Part shown: positions 33,597 to 43,992 of the stretch, one piece after another
Layout of the letters: each line of letters opens with the position of its first letter
Position numbering within the stretch: the stretch's first letter is position 1
NCBI RefSeq assembly: GCF_031157315.1
Contig: NZ_JAVIFU010000017.1
Coordinates: 86,904-150,903, forward strand
Direction of reading: 5' to 3'
Source: Paenibacillus sp. LHD-38
GTDB taxonomy: Bacteria > Bacillota > Bacilli > Paenibacillales > Paenibacillaceae
DNA: 64,000 bases
Position numbers and translations under genes: made by a program
The notes under the pieces: generated by a model
The model's input: only the letters and a program-made list of their open reading frames with translations
Database searches by the model: none
What the model was told of the DNA's origin: nothing

Positions 33597-35342
33597 ATGG
33601 TAACGCAAGGTGCAACACTGAAGTCAAAAGAGGAATTGAAGGAAAGACTCTCGAAGCCCGAGGTCATATCTGGTTCGGAAATTTTGTTAAGAAGTCTACT
33701 GCTTGAGGGTGTAGATTGTGTATTCGGCTATCCTGGCGGAGCAGTGTTGTACATTTATGACGCGATGCACGGAAACCCCGATTTCAATCATTTACTTACC
33801 CGTCACGAGCAGGGCGCTATTCACGCAGCAGACGGCTATGCCCGCGCAAGCGGTAAAGTAGGCGTATGTATCGCAACGTCAGGTCCAGGAGCAACGAACC
33901 TCGTTACGGGTATTGCAACGGCCTTTATGGATTCTGTGCCGTTAGTCGTTATTACGGGCAATGTCATTTCCAGCTTGATCGGAAGCGATGCTTTCCAGGA
34001 AGCGGACATTACGGGCATTACAATGCCGATTACGAAACACAGCTACTTGGTACGCGACGTTGAAGATTTGCCGCGTATTATTCATGAAGCATTCCACATT
34101 GCCAACACTGGACGCAAAGGCCCAGTATTGATTGACATACCGAAAGACATCTCGGCGGCTAAGACATTGTTTAAGCCATCAACTGAAGTGAGCATCCGCG
34201 GGTACAACCCGACGGTATCGCCAAACAAGAATCAAGTCGACAAGCTCATTAAGGCCATTGAACAAGCCGAGCGTCCGATTATCTTGGCAGGCGGCGGAGT
34301 TGTATACTCTGGCGGCCACGAAGAACTGTACGAATTTGTAACGAAGACACAAATTCCAATTACAACAACCTTGCTTGGTTTGGGAGCTTTCCCAAGCGGT
34401 AATGACCTGTTCCTGGGTATGCCGGGCATGCACGGAACCTACACGGCAAACAAATCGATACAAAGTGCGGATTTGCTTATCAATATCGGCGCTCGCTTCG
34501 ATGACCGTGTTACCGGTAAGCTTTCAGGCTTTGCTCCGCTTGCAAAAATCGTTCATATCGACATCGATCCTGCGGAAATCGGCAAAAACGTTCCGACTGA
34601 CATTCCAATCGTGGGTGACGTGAAGACCGTTCTGGAGCTTGTTAATAAGCAAGCTAAGCGTGCGGATAAAGCGGACGATTGGCGTGCGAAGCTTAAAGCC
34701 TCTTGCGAGCAATATCCGTTTAGCTACAAGGATTCTGAGGATGAACTGAAGCCGCAATGGGTTATCGAAATGATTCACGAGACAACAAACGGCGATGCGA
34801 TTGTAACGACCGACGTAGGTCAGCACCAAATGTGGGCAGCGCAGTATTACAAATTCAACAAACCTCGTTCATGGGTAACCTCGGGGGGCCTCGGCACGAT
34901 GGGCTTCGGATTCCCTTCGGCAATCGGCGCTCAAATGGCGAACCCGGAACGCGTTGTCGTTTCTATCAATGGTGACGGCGGAATGCAAATGTGCGCGCAG
35001 GAGCTTGCAATTTGCGCCATTAATAATATTCCGGTTAAAGTAGTCATCATCAATAACCAGGTGCTTGGAATGGTTCGTCAGTGGCAGGAGCTGATTTATG
35101 ATAACCGCTACAGCCATATCGATCTCTCTGGCAGCCCTGACTTTGTTAAGCTATCCGAAGCTTACGGAGTAAAAGGCTTCCGCGCTACGAACAAAGAAGA
35201 CGCGCGTGCGGTTTGGGAAGAAGCGCTCCGTCATCCTGGTCCGGCAGTTGTTGAGTTCGTCGTTCGCAAAGAAGAGAACGTGTACCCAATGGTTGCACAA
35301 GGAAGCACCATCGACGAAATGATCATGGGGGATGCGGAATGA
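33597..35342 (+). CDS. ilvB: Acetolactate synthase large subunit
   Basis: A 581-residue thiamine-diphosphate enzyme. The catalytic Glu is in [18 protein letters not shown], the FAD/middle domain includes [21 protein letters not shown], and the ThDP motif [20 protein letters not shown] ends in the expected NN. It condenses pyruvate (or pyruvate plus 2-oxobutyrate) in the first common step of Val/Leu/Ile synthesis. GAGAGGAGGATG precedes the ATG. It is the first gene of ilvB-ilvN-ilvC-leuA and is controlled by the upstream T-box. Its stop overlaps ilvN by 4 bp. Confidence 0.96.
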   Translation: MVTQGATLKSKEELKERLSKPEVISGSEILLRSLLLEGVDCVFGYPGGAVLYIYDAMHGNPDFNHLLTRHEQGAIHAADGYARASGKVGVCIATSGPGATNLVTGIATAFMDSVPLVVITGNVISSLIGSDAFQEADITGITMPITKHSYLVRDVEDLPRIIHEAFHIANTGRKGPVLIDIPKDISAAKTLFKPSTEVSIRGYNPTVSPNKNQVDKLIKAIEQAERPIILAGGGVVYSGGHEELYEFVTKTQIPITTTLLGLGAFPSGNDLFLGMPGMHGTYTANKSIQSADLLINIGARFDDRVTGKLSGFAPLAKIVHIDIDPAEIGKNVPTDIPIVGDVKTVLELVNKQAKRADKADDWRAKLKASCEQYPFSYKDSEDELKPQWVIEMIHETTNGDAIVTTDVGQHQMWAAQYYKFNKPRSWVTSGGLGTMGFGFPSAIGAQMANPERVVVSINGDGGMQMCAQELAICAINNIPVKVVIINNQVLGMVRQWQELIYDNRYSHIDLSGSPDFVKLSEAYGVKGFRATNKEDARAVWEEALRHPGPAVVEFVVRKEENVYPMVAQGSTIDEMIMGDAE

Positions 35343-35824
35343 AAAAGCACACGATCGCAGTAATCGTTAACGATCAGCCCGGCGTTCTGCAGCGCGTTTC
35401 CGGTTTGTTCGGACGCCGCGGCTTTAATATTGAAAGTATTACGGTTGGTTCCAGCGAAGAAGCAGGCTTGTCGCGTATGGTCATCGTCACCTCAGGTGAT
35501 GACCATACCCTCGAGCAGGTTACTAAGCAATTGTACAAGCTGATCGATGTTATCAAAGTCATCGATCTTAGCTCTAATCCGATGGTGGCCCGCGAGCTTG
35601 CGCTTATCAAAGTGAATGCAGAGCCTGCAGCCCGTCCGGAAATTCTCGGCGTAGTTGAAACTTTCCGCGCGGCGGTAGTTGACATTGGCACTCATTCGCT
35701 TATGGTACAGGTTGTTGGCGACACGGAGAAAATCGATGCGATGGTTGAATTGCTCAAGCCTTACGGCATTCGCGAGCTTTCACGCACAGGCGTAACCGCT
35801 TTGAACCGCGGCAACGCAAAGTAG
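35339..35824 (+). CDS. ilvN: Acetolactate synthase small (regulatory) subunit
   Basis: A 161-residue ACT-domain subunit. The first ACT domain begins [31 protein letters not shown], the standard IlvH/IlvN signature; a second ACT-like part follows. It activates IlvB and gives feedback inhibition by valine. The ATG overlaps the ilvB stop, so translation is coupled. A 76-bp inverted repeat separates it from ilvC. Confidence 0.95.
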   Translation: MKKHTIAVIVNDQPGVLQRVSGLFGRRGFNIESITVGSSEEAGLSRMVIVTSGDDHTLEQVTKQLYKLIDVIKVIDLSSNPMVARELALIKVNAEPAARPEILGVVETFRAAVVDIGTHSLMVQVVGDTEKIDAMVELLKPYGIRELSRTGVTALNRGNAK

Positions 35825-36940
<1,116 letters not shown>

Positions 36941-36948
36941 TATCAGAT

Positions 36949-37040
36949 AGAATGAACGACCATATCCCGGTTCGCCGGATCGCTATACGAAGCGGATTGC
37001 GTTTCGTACAGCGGCTCCATACGCGTGCCGGGATCATTCT
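36949..37040 (+). other. Long hairpin between ilvC and leuA
   Basis: AGAATGA and TCATTCT pair at the two ends, TCCCGG and CCGGGA pair further in, and CGCT-TACGAA with TTCGTA-AGCG form the inner stem. The element spans 92 bp and ends 7 bp before the leuA ribosome-binding site. No U-tract is present. It may act as a processing or 3' stability element for ilvC. Confidence 0.75.
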
Positions 37041-37063
37041 GTTCACGGAGGTGCAATGCACAA

Positions 37064-38608
37064 ATGCGGAAAATTTATGTTTTCGATACAACGCTTCGTG
37101 ATGGAGAGCAATCTCCAGGTGTAAACCTTAACACGAAGGAAAAGGTAGAGATTGCCCTTCAGCTTGAGAAGCTTGGAGTGGACCGTATTGAGGCTGGCTT
37201 CCCAGCGGCTTCGCCAGGTGATCTTGCTGCGGTTAACGCGGTTGCGCGCGCAGTTAAGAATGCTACGGTAATCGGTTTGTCTCGCTCGCGCGAGCAGGAT
37301 ATCGATGCAGTGCGTGAAGCGCTTATCGGCGCGCAGGATCCGTGCATTCACGTGTTCCTTGCTACCAGCCCTATTCACCGCAAGCATAAGCTGCGGATGG
37401 AGAAGGATCAGGTGCTAGAAACAGCAGAGCGCGCAATTCGTTACGCGAAGCAATATTTTGACAAGGTAGAGTTCTCGGCAGAGGATGCCGGTCGTACGGA
37501 GCTGGATTTCTTATGCCAGGTAACGGAGCTCGCGATCAAAGCAGGAGCAACAGTCGTGAACATTCCGGACACGGTTGGTTATTTGAATCCGGTAGAATTC
37601 GGTAACATCTTCAAAACCCTGAAGGAAAACGTACCGAATATCGAAAAGATCCAGCTGAGCGCACATTGCCATGATGATCTCGGCATGGCGACGGCTAACG
37701 CGCTTGCGGCGATTTTGAACGGTGCGGATCAAGTCGAAGGTACCATTAACGGAATCGGGGAGCGTGCAGGCAATACAGCGATTGAAGAGATCGCCATGGC
37801 GCTTGCGACACGTCCGGATTACTTTGGTGCACGAACGACATTGAATCTGAAGGAAATCGCCAAGACGAGCCGCCTTGTCAGCAAGCTGACAGGAATGGTT
37901 GTTCCAGGAAACAAAGCTATTGTTGGTGCCAATGCGTTCGCGCATGAGTCAGGTATTCATCAGGATGGCATGCTGAAGGAAAAAACGACATACGAGATCA
38001 TTTCACCAGAAACGATCGGCTTAAAAGAATCTAAGCTAGTACTCGGCAAGCACTCCGGACGCCATGCGTTCCGCGAGAAGCTAATCGATCTAGGCTATGA
38101 GCTTGAAGATGAAGCGGTTAACGCTGCGTTTGCTAAATTCAAGGATTTGGCTGATCGCAAGAAAACCGTTAGCGATGAAGATATTCTCGCTATGCTGGAA
38201 GAGAAGCTGATTGATACGCCTGAAGTATTCAGCTTGGAGACAATCCAAGTAAGCTACGGCAACCAATCAACGCCAAGCGCTTCCGTTCGGATCCGCAGCG
38301 CGGAAGGCGTAGTCGTTGAAGAGATCGCGATCGGCAACGGTTCCGTCGATGCGATATATAATGCGATCGACAAGGTTACCAAGGAAGCTGTGGAGCTTGA
38401 AGACTACTCGATTAAATCGGTATCGCAAGGCAAAGATGCGCAAGGCGAGGTGCATGTTGTTCTGAAGCAGGACGAAGTTTCTGCCCAAGGCCGCGGACTT
38501 AGCACGGACATCCTTGAAGCGAGCGCGCGCGCCTATATCGACGCGCTTAACCGTTTGATCGAGAAGCGCAAGACACCGGGCCGCCGTGATAAGATGAGCT
38601 TGATCTAG
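37064..38608 (+). CDS. leuA: 2-isopropylmalate synthase
   Basis: A 514-residue LeuA. The N-terminal TIM barrel has [14 protein letters not shown], the metal-binding [12 protein letters not shown] and [18 protein letters not shown]. The C-terminal allosteric domain (about 390-500: [29 protein letters not shown]) binds leucine. It joins acetyl-CoA and 2-ketoisovalerate, the first Leu-specific step. The start at 37064 follows GGAGGTG. It is the last gene before a very strong terminator. leuB lies 288 bp further with its own leader, and leuC/leuD are not in the window. Confidence 0.96.
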   Translation: MRKIYVFDTTLRDGEQSPGVNLNTKEKVEIALQLEKLGVDRIEAGFPAASPGDLAAVNAVARAVKNATVIGLSRSREQDIDAVREALIGAQDPCIHVFLATSPIHRKHKLRMEKDQVLETAERAIRYAKQYFDKVEFSAEDAGRTELDFLCQVTELAIKAGATVVNIPDTVGYLNPVEFGNIFKTLKENVPNIEKIQLSAHCHDDLGMATANALAAILNGADQVEGTINGIGERAGNTAIEEIAMALATRPDYFGARTTLNLKEIAKTSRLVSKLTGMVVPGNKAIVGANAFAHESGIHQDGMLKEKTTYEIISPETIGLKESKLVLGKHSGRHAFREKLIDLGYELEDEAVNAAFAKFKDLADRKKTVSDEDILAMLEEKLIDTPEVFSLETIQVSYGNQSTPSASVRIRSAEGVVVEEIAIGNGSVDAIYNAIDKVTKEAVELEDYSIKSVSQGKDAQGEVHVVLKQDEVSAQGRGLSTDILEASARAYIDALNRLIEKRKTPGRRDKMSLI

Positions 38609-38628
38609 AGGAATGCGTAGTGAAGCCA

Positions 38629-38684
38629 AATAGGACAGTCCCGCATGGTCAATTTATGACCAGCGGGACTGTCCTATTGTCTTT
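38629..38684 (+). terminator. Terminator of ilvBNC-leuA
   Basis: AATAGGACAGTCCCGC (38629-38644) pairs perfectly with GCGGGACTGTCCTATT (to 38678), with a further TGGTCA/TGACCA inside, followed by GTCTTTTC. Confidence 0.9.
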
Positions 38685-38896
38685 TCTGTCCGCCCTTGAG
38701 GTCTTCGACTCGTAAATCTCATCTTTATAGCTTCAGTCTATAGAGTAAATAGATTTTATATCTTTGTAATCAAACCGTTTTTATGGTACAAATGATAATA
38801 GAATGAGAATGAGTATGAAAACTTGCTTTTCAACAGATACTTTCGGAAATGTTGAAGGGACAAGCTTAACTGAAAAAGAGGAGTGTTACATTTATT

Positions 38897-39976
38897 ATGT
38901 CAGACGTAAAAAAAATTGCAGTTATTGCCGGCGACGGTATCGGCCCCGAGGTTGTTGGCGAAGCGCTTAAAGTACTCAAAAAAACCGAAGAGCTTTATGG
39001 CTATAAATTTGAAACGGAGCATGGCTTGTTCGGCGGTATTGCAATCGATGAGAAAGGAACACCGTTGCCGCAAGAAACGCTTGATCTTTGTAAAGGCGCA
39101 GATGCGGTTTTGCTTGGCGCGGTAGGCGGCCCGAAATGGGATAACAACTCGAAAGAGCTTCGTCCGGAAACAGGCTTGCTCGGCATTCGCAAAGCGCTTG
39201 GCCTTTTCTCGAATATTCGTCCTGCAACCGTGTTCGATTGCTTGAAAGAAGCATCGACTTTGAAGCCAGAAGTTCTTGAAGGCACAGATCTGATTGTTGT
39301 GCGTGAATTGACAGGCGGTATTTACTTCGGAGAGAAATTCCGTCGTGAAGGCGCTGGCGGCGAAGAAGCGGTTGATACTTGCGTATACAACGTGCAAGAA
39401 ATCGAACGTATTGTTCGTCAAGCTTTCGATATCGCAATGACTCGGGGCAAACGCCTAGCTTCGGTTGATAAAGCGAACGTGCTTGAAACATCGCGCCTAT
39501 GGCGTGAAGTAGTAAACCGGATCGCTCCTGAATATCCAGAAGTTGAACTGGAGCATGTGCTTGTTGATAACTGTGCGATGCAGCTGCTTCGCCGTCCTTC
39601 GAGCTTCGACGTCATCGTAACCGAGAATATGTTCGGCGATATTCTTAGCGATGAAGCGGCAATGCTGACAGGTTCAATCGGCATGCTCTCGTCTGCTTCG
39701 CTAGGTGAAGGAAGCTTCGGCTTGTACGAGCCGGTACATGGCTCCGCTCCTGATATCGCAGGACAAGGGATTTCCAATCCGATCGCAACGATTCTTTCGG
39801 TAGCGCTGATGTTCCGTCTGACTTTCGGTTATCACGAAGCTGCTGCGGCAATTGAAGCTGCGGTTAAAGAGGTACTTGATGCTGGTCACCGTACGGGTGA
39901 TATTGCCGTAGATAAGAGCAAAGCAATCGGAACAACGGAAATGGGCGATTTGATCGTAGCAGCTCTTAAAAAGTAG
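38897..39976 (+). CDS. leuB: 3-isopropylmalate dehydrogenase
   Basis: A 359-residue Leu[21 protein letters not shown] is the N-terminal fold, [13 protein letters not shown] the substrate loop, and [27 protein letters not shown] contains the metal-binding Asp residues. It oxidises 3-isopropylmalate with NAD. The gene is separated from leuA by a terminator and has a 200-bp leader of its own, which lacks a T-box sequence. GAGGAG is 12 bp before the ATG. It is followed by the PerR-type box of the peroxiredoxin gene. Confidence 0.96.
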   Translation: MSDVKKIAVIAGDGIGPEVVGEALKVLKKTEELYGYKFETEHGLFGGIAIDEKGTPLPQETLDLCKGADAVLLGAVGGPKWDNNSKELRPETGLLGIRKALGLFSNIRPATVFDCLKEASTLKPEVLEGTDLIVVRELTGGIYFGEKFRREGAGGEEAVDTCVYNVQEIERIVRQAFDIAMTRGKRLASVDKANVLETSRLWREVVNRIAPEYPEVELEHVLVDNCAMQLLRRPSSFDVIVTENMFGDILSDEAAMLTGSIGMLSSASLGEGSFGLYEPVHGSAPDIAGQGISNPIATILSVALMFRLTFGYHEAAAAIEAAVKEVLDAGHRTGDIAVDKSKAIGTTEMGDLIVAALKK

Positions 39977-39984
39977 TCTCCAGA

Positions 39985-40047
39985 TTATAATTATTATAAA
40001 TAAATATTTATTATAATATTGACTTCATTCTAGACTAGTGATACTAT
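39985..40047 (+). promoter_or_regulatory. Perfect PerR box and sigma-A promoter of the peroxiredoxin gene
   Basis: TTATAATTATTATAA at 39985-39999 is a perfect 7-1-7 match to the Bacillus PerR box TTATAATNATTATAA. Downstream, TTGACT (40019-40024), a 17-bp spacer and TACTAT (40042-40047) form the promoter. A second half site TTATAAT overlaps the -35. Peroxide should release PerR and induce the gene. Confidence 0.85.
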
Positions 40048-40121
40048 TTACTAGGTAAGTCACACAGATGAAGTGACGTAAACAATAAAAATTCATGGAT
40101 AGGTATAGGAGGTTTTCTATT

Positions 40122-40670
40122 ATGGCAGAGCGTTTGGTAGGCCGCCAGGCCCCAGATTTTTCGATGGAAACAGCAACAGGCGACGGTAAAGATTTCGGTA
40201 CAGCATCTCTTGCGGATTACAAAGGCAAATGGCTTGTATTATTCTTCTACCCACTAGATTTCACATTTGTATGCCCAACAGAAATTACAGCGTTGAGCGT
40301 TGCAGCTGCTGAATTCAAGAAACTGGACACTGAAATTCTTGGTGTCAGCGTTGATAGCAAACATAGTCACCGTGCATGGATCAACACGCCGGTTAACGAT
40401 AATGGCCTTGGCCAACTAGAATTCCCGCTTGCGGCTGACATCACGAAAAGCGTTGCTCGTGACTACGGCGTGCTAATTGAAGAAGAAGGTATCGCTCTTC
40501 GCGGCCTATTCATCATTAACCCGGAAGGCGAAGTACAGTACCAAGTTGTTAACCACAACAACGTGGGCCGCAGCGTTGACGAAACGCTTCGCGTATTGCA
40601 AGCATTGCAATCCGGCGGTCTTTGCCCTATTAACTGGAAACCAGGTCAACAAACACTGGTAGCAAAATAA
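40122..40670 (+). CDS. Typical 2-Cys peroxiredoxin (AhpC/TSA family)
   Basis: A 182-residue peroxiredoxin. The peroxidatic Cys is in FYPLDFTFVCPTEITALS and the resolving Cys in GLCPINWKPGQQTL, with no extra C-terminal YF motif. The ATG at 40122 follows AGGAGG; the frame's earlier ATG lacks a site. It reduces hydrogen and organic peroxides, using thioredoxin or a similar donor. A perfect PerR box upstream gives peroxide control. It is monocistronic, with its own terminator. The exact name (AhpC-like or Tpx/BsaA group) is not fixed by the sequence. Confidence 0.93.
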   Translation: MAERLVGRQAPDFSMETATGDGKDFGTASLADYKGKWLVLFFYPLDFTFVCPTEITALSVAAAEFKKLDTEILGVSVDSKHSHRAWINTPVNDNGLGQLEFPLAADITKSVARDYGVLIEEEGIALRGLFIINPEGEVQYQVVNHNNVGRSVDETLRVLQALQSGGLCPINWKPGQQTLVAK

Positions 40671-40690
40671 TAAATTCCGCACAGCAATAA

Positions 40691-40728
40691 ACAAAACCCG
40701 CGCCATTACATGGCGCGGGTTTTGTTTG
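40691..40728 (+). terminator. Terminator of the peroxiredoxin gene
   Basis: ACAAAACCCGCGCCA (from 40691) pairs perfectly with TGGCGCGGGTTTTGT (to 40725) around TTACA. Confidence 0.9.
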
Positions 40729-40850
40729 TATATGGGGTCGCGAGGCAGTTATTATAATAAGAAAGCAGGAATTTCGTTCATGCAAAGCGAATAAGGTATA
40801 AAGCCACAGGACATACAAGAAAACAACGTTAGCATACTTAACCGGTCGTT

Positions 40851-41078
40851 GATGCTTATGATGCAGGTTTGCTCGCAACCTAAGATGATGCTTACGAAGT
40901 AGGTTTGCATTCGCAAACCTCAGATGATGCTTACGAAGTAGGTTTGCATTCGCAAACCTCAGATGATGCTTACGAAGTAGGTTTGCATTCGCAAACCTCA
41001 GATGATGCTTACGAAGTAGGTTTGCATTCGCAAACCTTAGATGATGCTTACGATGCAGGTTTGCATTCGCAAACCTTT
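40851..41078 (+). repeat. 39-bp hairpin repeat array, five full units and one degenerate unit
   Basis: Full units lie at 40884-40922, 40923-40961, 40962-41000, 41001-41039 and 41040-41078, each 39 bp and nearly identical. A shorter diverged unit starts near 40851. Each unit reads GATGATGCTTACGAAGTA and then the hairpin AGGTTTGC-ATTC-GCAAACCT (perfect 8-bp stem). The last unit leads directly into TTTGAGGAGGAG, the Shine-Dalgarno of the next gene. Sequence and length match the array at 5606-5722, but the stem bases differ in a compensatory way. Confidence 0.92.
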
Positions 41079-41093
41079 GAGGAGGAGTCGTCA

Positions 41094-41510
41094 ATGAGTT
41101 TTTGCTGTGGAGCTAGCATGATTGGAACAAAGGGAACACTAAAGCATTTTCGGACGCATATACACAATGTGCCAATTATGTTTTGCCCGGTCTGTCACCG
41201 TGTAGATATTCATTATTTAATTGAAAATGAATATGAGATATTAGCCGAATATGCGCATGGCGATGGTGCAGCTGAAGTTGATTTTCAGGAGTATGTGGAG
41301 CAAGAAGGCAAAGCGCTGCTTGAAAATAGCGTAAATAACGAGAACGAAGATCCAATGGATGTCGTTCACAGTCAAATTGATATGGCACTTGATTTACTTA
41401 GCTTTGCTAAGCAAATTGAGGATACGGAATGGCAGCTTGTTCTGAAGAAGCGTCTGGAGATGCTGAACAACAGAAGGAATAAGCTTCGTCAACGCCGTAC
41501 TTCCGTTTAG
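41094..41510 (+). CDS. Small cysteine-containing protein of unknown function upstream of sigI
   Basis: A 138-residue protein starting MSFCCGASMIGTKGTLKHFR right after GAGGAGGAG. It has CC at the N-terminus and CPVCHRV around residue 31, suggesting a zinc ribbon, then an acidic middle and a helical, basic C-terminus (LLSFAKQIEDTEWQLVLKKR, NNRRNKLRQRR). An apparently longer frame upstream is only the in-frame hairpin repeat. Function and family are not recognised. A terminator separates it from sigI. Confidence 0.75.
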   Translation: MSFCCGASMIGTKGTLKHFRTHIHNVPIMFCPVCHRVDIHYLIENEYEILAEYAHGDGAAEVDFQEYVEQEGKALLENSVNNENEDPMDVVHSQIDMALDLLSFAKQIEDTEWQLVLKKRLEMLNNRRNKLRQRRTSV

Positions 41511-41531
41511 TTTATTTAAACACGAATGGTG

Positions 41532-41562
41532 AGCCTCCTTTTTGGGGGCTTTTCTTTTTTTT
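41532..41562 (+). terminator. Terminator of the Cys-containing gene
   Basis: AGCCTCC (41532-41538), loop TTTTT, GGGGGCT (41544-41550), then TTTCTTTTTTTT. Confidence 0.88.
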
Positions 41563-41590
41563 AAAATAAATGAAGATCTTCTCATAATGT

Positions 41591-41620
41591 ACCCCCCGAA
41601 ACCGGGCAGACAGAAACGAA
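41591..41620 (+). promoter_or_regulatory. Candidate SigI-type promoter of sigI-rsgI
   Basis: ACCCCCC at 41591-41597 and CGAA at 41617-41620 resemble the ACCCCC / CGAA elements reported for SigI promoters in B. subtilis, 26 bp upstream of the sigI start. The spacing (about 19-20 bp) is on the long side. It would provide autoregulation. No sigma-A alternative stands out in this short gap. Confidence 0.45.
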
Positions 41621-41645
41621 TCATACTAATAGTGAGGTGGAGCGG

Positions 41646-42461
41646 TTGTTACTTGTATTGTTCAAACGCTTTCTACGGAAGTCAGTTTCCGCCGAAGCTG
41701 CGGAGGATGAGCAGAAGCTTACTCCCGAACAATGTGTTGCTCGCATTCGTCAAGGTGACGAGCTGCTGCGCGAGCAGTTCATAGCAGACTACAAACCTTA
41801 TATTATGAAAGTAACAAGTCGATTTTGCAAACGGTATATAGACCCGAATCGTGATGATGAATTCAGCGTTGCGCTGCTAGCTTTTAACGAGGCAATCAAT
41901 CAGTTCGCGAGTCATGCAGGGAAATCATTTATCGGATTTTCTGAAACCGTCATTCGCCGTCGGCTTATTGACTATGTCCGAAAAGAACAAAGGCACTCAA
42001 AGGTCGTACCCTACAGCATGTTTGATTCAGAAGACGAAGAGCAGCCACAATATAATTCTGTCGAGACCAGACAAGCGATGAATTCATTTGAAGTCAAACG
42101 GACGGAGGATGAGCGACGGCTTGAAATACTGGAGCTTGACCATGAGCTTGAACGGTTTGGAATCTCATTTGCCGAGCTTGTTGAGAATTCGCCTAAACAC
42201 GCAGATTCGAGAAGGCTCTTGATTGGTATTGCACAAACGCTTGTAAGCGAAACTCAGCTATTAGATACATTAAGGCAAACGAATAAGCTAGCGGTAAAAG
42301 AGTTAACGGAAATGTGCGGTGTTTCCCGTAAGACAGTGGAGCGAAACCGGAAATATATTATTGCCATCGCACTCGTTATTTCAGGAACATATCCATTCAT
42401 GCACGATTATCTACATATTGCTGGCGAACATTTTGATACGAATAAGGAGGCAAGCAAATGA
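41646..42461 (+). CDS. sigI: RNA polymerase sigma-I factor
   Basis: A 271-residue SigI. Region 2 is DELLREQFIADYKPYIMKVTSRFCKRY and DEFSVALLAFNEAINQF, followed by FIGFSETVIRRRLIDYVRKEQRHSK. The C-terminal SigI-type helix-turn-helix is VKELTEMCGVSRKTVERNRKYIIAIAL. The TTG at 41646 is preferred because GAGGTG lies 6 bp upstream; a GTG at 41637 lies inside that site. SigI responds to heat and cell-wall stress and controls wall hydrolases and MreBH in Bacillus. It overlaps rsgI by 4 bp and a SigI-like promoter precedes it. Confidence 0.92.
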   Translation: MLLVLFKRFLRKSVSAEAAEDEQKLTPEQCVARIRQGDELLREQFIADYKPYIMKVTSRFCKRYIDPNRDDEFSVALLAFNEAINQFASHAGKSFIGFSETVIRRRLIDYVRKEQRHSKVVPYSMFDSEDEEQPQYNSVETRQAMNSFEVKRTEDERRLEILELDHELERFGISFAELVENSPKHADSRRLLIGIAQTLVSETQLLDTLRQTNKLAVKELTEMCGVSRKTVERNRKYIIAIALVISGTYPFMHDYLHIAGEHFDTNKEASK

Positions 42462-43750
42462 AGCGTGGAGTTGTGATGAGCATTCATAAGCAGCATGCAG
42501 TCGTTATGACGGCAGACGGGCAATTTTTGCAGGCCCCTATTCAAGGCACGCCGCAGATTGGTGAAGAGATTATTTTCGAAGAGGAGTATAGGAAGCCCCG
42601 TACAATTAAACCGGTTTATTGGTATGGCAGCGCTGCTGCTCTTATTATGGTGTTGTTCCTGCCTCTTCTCTTTATCATGCAGCGCGATGCGCATCCAGTG
42701 GTAGCGTATGTCAGCATGGATATTAATCCAAGCGTAGAGCTTGGCGTGGACGAGAATGAAAAAGTACGCGAGCTGCGCGCTTTAAATGAGGACGGCGAGC
42801 ATATCATTAAAGGTCTCCAGTTCAAAGGTGTTAACGTAGAAACGGTAGCTGCTTCTATTTTGGAGAGGGCTAAAGTCTCACATTATCTCGACACGCCGAA
42901 CAAGGATATTTTTATTACTAGCGTCCTGCTTGGCGATGCGTCTGCACTAAAACTCGATTATGAGAGTATTTTGACGGAAAAAGTCGACGAGACGCTTCGA
43001 GGTATGTTGACGCAGCTGGCTTCGGATAAGGTAAGCGCGAATATTACAACGATATCGATACCGAACGAGGTTCGTGAGGAAGCGACGGCAAACGGGATCT
43101 CCTCTGGTAAGATGGCCGTGTATCTAATGGCGAAAGAAGAAGGCTATAAGCTTGAAATAGAACAGCTGAAGCAGCAATCCATAGATAAATTAACGGAGCC
43201 AATCGGCGGAGTTAAAACAATTGTAGACAATGCGGAAGATAAGAGTAAAGAAAAGCTGAAGGAACTGGTCGCCAAGGAGAAAGCGGAAAAGGCTAAGCAA
43301 AAGGATGATAATAAGAACAGCGCGGTTAAGCCAGTGACTACCCCAAAATCGAATAAGCCCGTAAAAGCAGCTAAGCCTGAAAAGCCAACAAGCAGCGCAT
43401 CGGCTAAACCGGGAGAAACAAAAAAGCCTGTAAAAAATGGAGCATGGGCCAATAAGCCTACGATAAGCCCCGGGAAAATAAATAAGCCTAATCGTCCGAA
43501 TGTAGATAAGCAGGATGACAAGGATGATAATGACGAAGATAATGATGACCGTTGGAATGACTCCAATAACGATGATAATAATGATCGAGGCGACGATCGT
43601 AATCAGAATCAGGATGATAACGACCGGGATAACGACCGGTTCAATGATGATGGCAACAATAATGATGATCGAAGCGGCAGAAATAATGATCGATGGGACG
43701 ACAAAGATAGTGATAGAAAGAGCAATGATAAACAGCGCGAAAAGGATTAA
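42458..43750 (+). CDS. rsgI: Anti-sigma-I factor RsgI with long Asp/Asn-rich tail
   Basis: A 430-residue membrane anti-sigma factor. The N-terminal RsgI domain (MKRGVVMSIHKQHAVVMTAD) should bind SigI in the cytosol. A single membrane segment follows at about residues 50-70 (YWYGSAAALIMVLFLPLLFI). Outside is the conserved RsgI periplasmic-like domain (VVAYVSMDINPSVELGVDEN), then a Lys/Pro-rich linker and a C-terminal ~80 residues of Asp, Asn and Arg (DDKDDNDEDNDDRW and similar). Such acidic tails are unusual compared with the sugar-binding domains of clostridial RsgI and may bind cations or wall polymer. It is translationally coupled to sigI. Confidence 0.9.
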   Translation: MKRGVVMSIHKQHAVVMTADGQFLQAPIQGTPQIGEEIIFEEEYRKPRTIKPVYWYGSAAALIMVLFLPLLFIMQRDAHPVVAYVSMDINPSVELGVDENEKVRELRALNEDGEHIIKGLQFKGVNVETVAASILERAKVSHYLDTPNKDIFITSVLLGDASALKLDYESILTEKVDETLRGMLTQLASDKVSANITTISIPNEVREEATANGISSGKMAVYLMAKEEGYKLEIEQLKQQSIDKLTEPIGGVKTIVDNAEDKSKEKLKELVAKEKAEKAKQKDDNKNSAVKPVTTPKSNKPVKAAKPEKPTSSASAKPGETKKPVKNGAWANKPTISPGKINKPNRPNVDKQDDKDDNDEDNDDRWNDSNNDDNNDRGDDRNQNQDDNDRDNDRFNDDGNNNDDRSGRNNDRWDDKDSDRKSNDKQREKD

Positions 43751-43912
43751 CGGAATACCAAATGAGGCAGGCTGGCAAGGACAAAATTGGCTGTTTTTTT
43801 TTAGTAAAATGCATGAAAAAAGTAAGGGAGTAGGCGAATAGACTAAAGTCCTAATCGACAAGGGGCGATACTATTTGCCTATTTGCGTAACAATTTTCGA
43901 CAGTATTTCCGA

Positions 43913-43942
43913 TTGACAGCGATTGTAAACTCGCCCTATGAT
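43913..43942 (+). promoter_or_regulatory. Sigma-A promoter of the RsbU_N/PAS kinase gene
   Basis: TTGACA (43913-43918), an 18-bp spacer and TATGAT (43937-43942), about 50 bp before the start. Confidence 0.75.
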
Positions 43943-43992
43943 TAGTAGTAACTGTAACCGTTATCTATAGAGATATTGCCGGGGAGGAGTAC

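Noticed and set aside
38760..38830. Fur/PerR-like site upstream of leuB (TGATAATAGAATGAGA)
   Set aside because: Only one half matches; the other half is far from the consensus.
40630..41094. Long ORFs on both strands across the 39-bp array (e.g. ANANLLRKHHLRF repeats)
   Set aside because: The unit is 39 bp, so open frames propagate through it; the protein repeats are artefacts of the DNA repeat.
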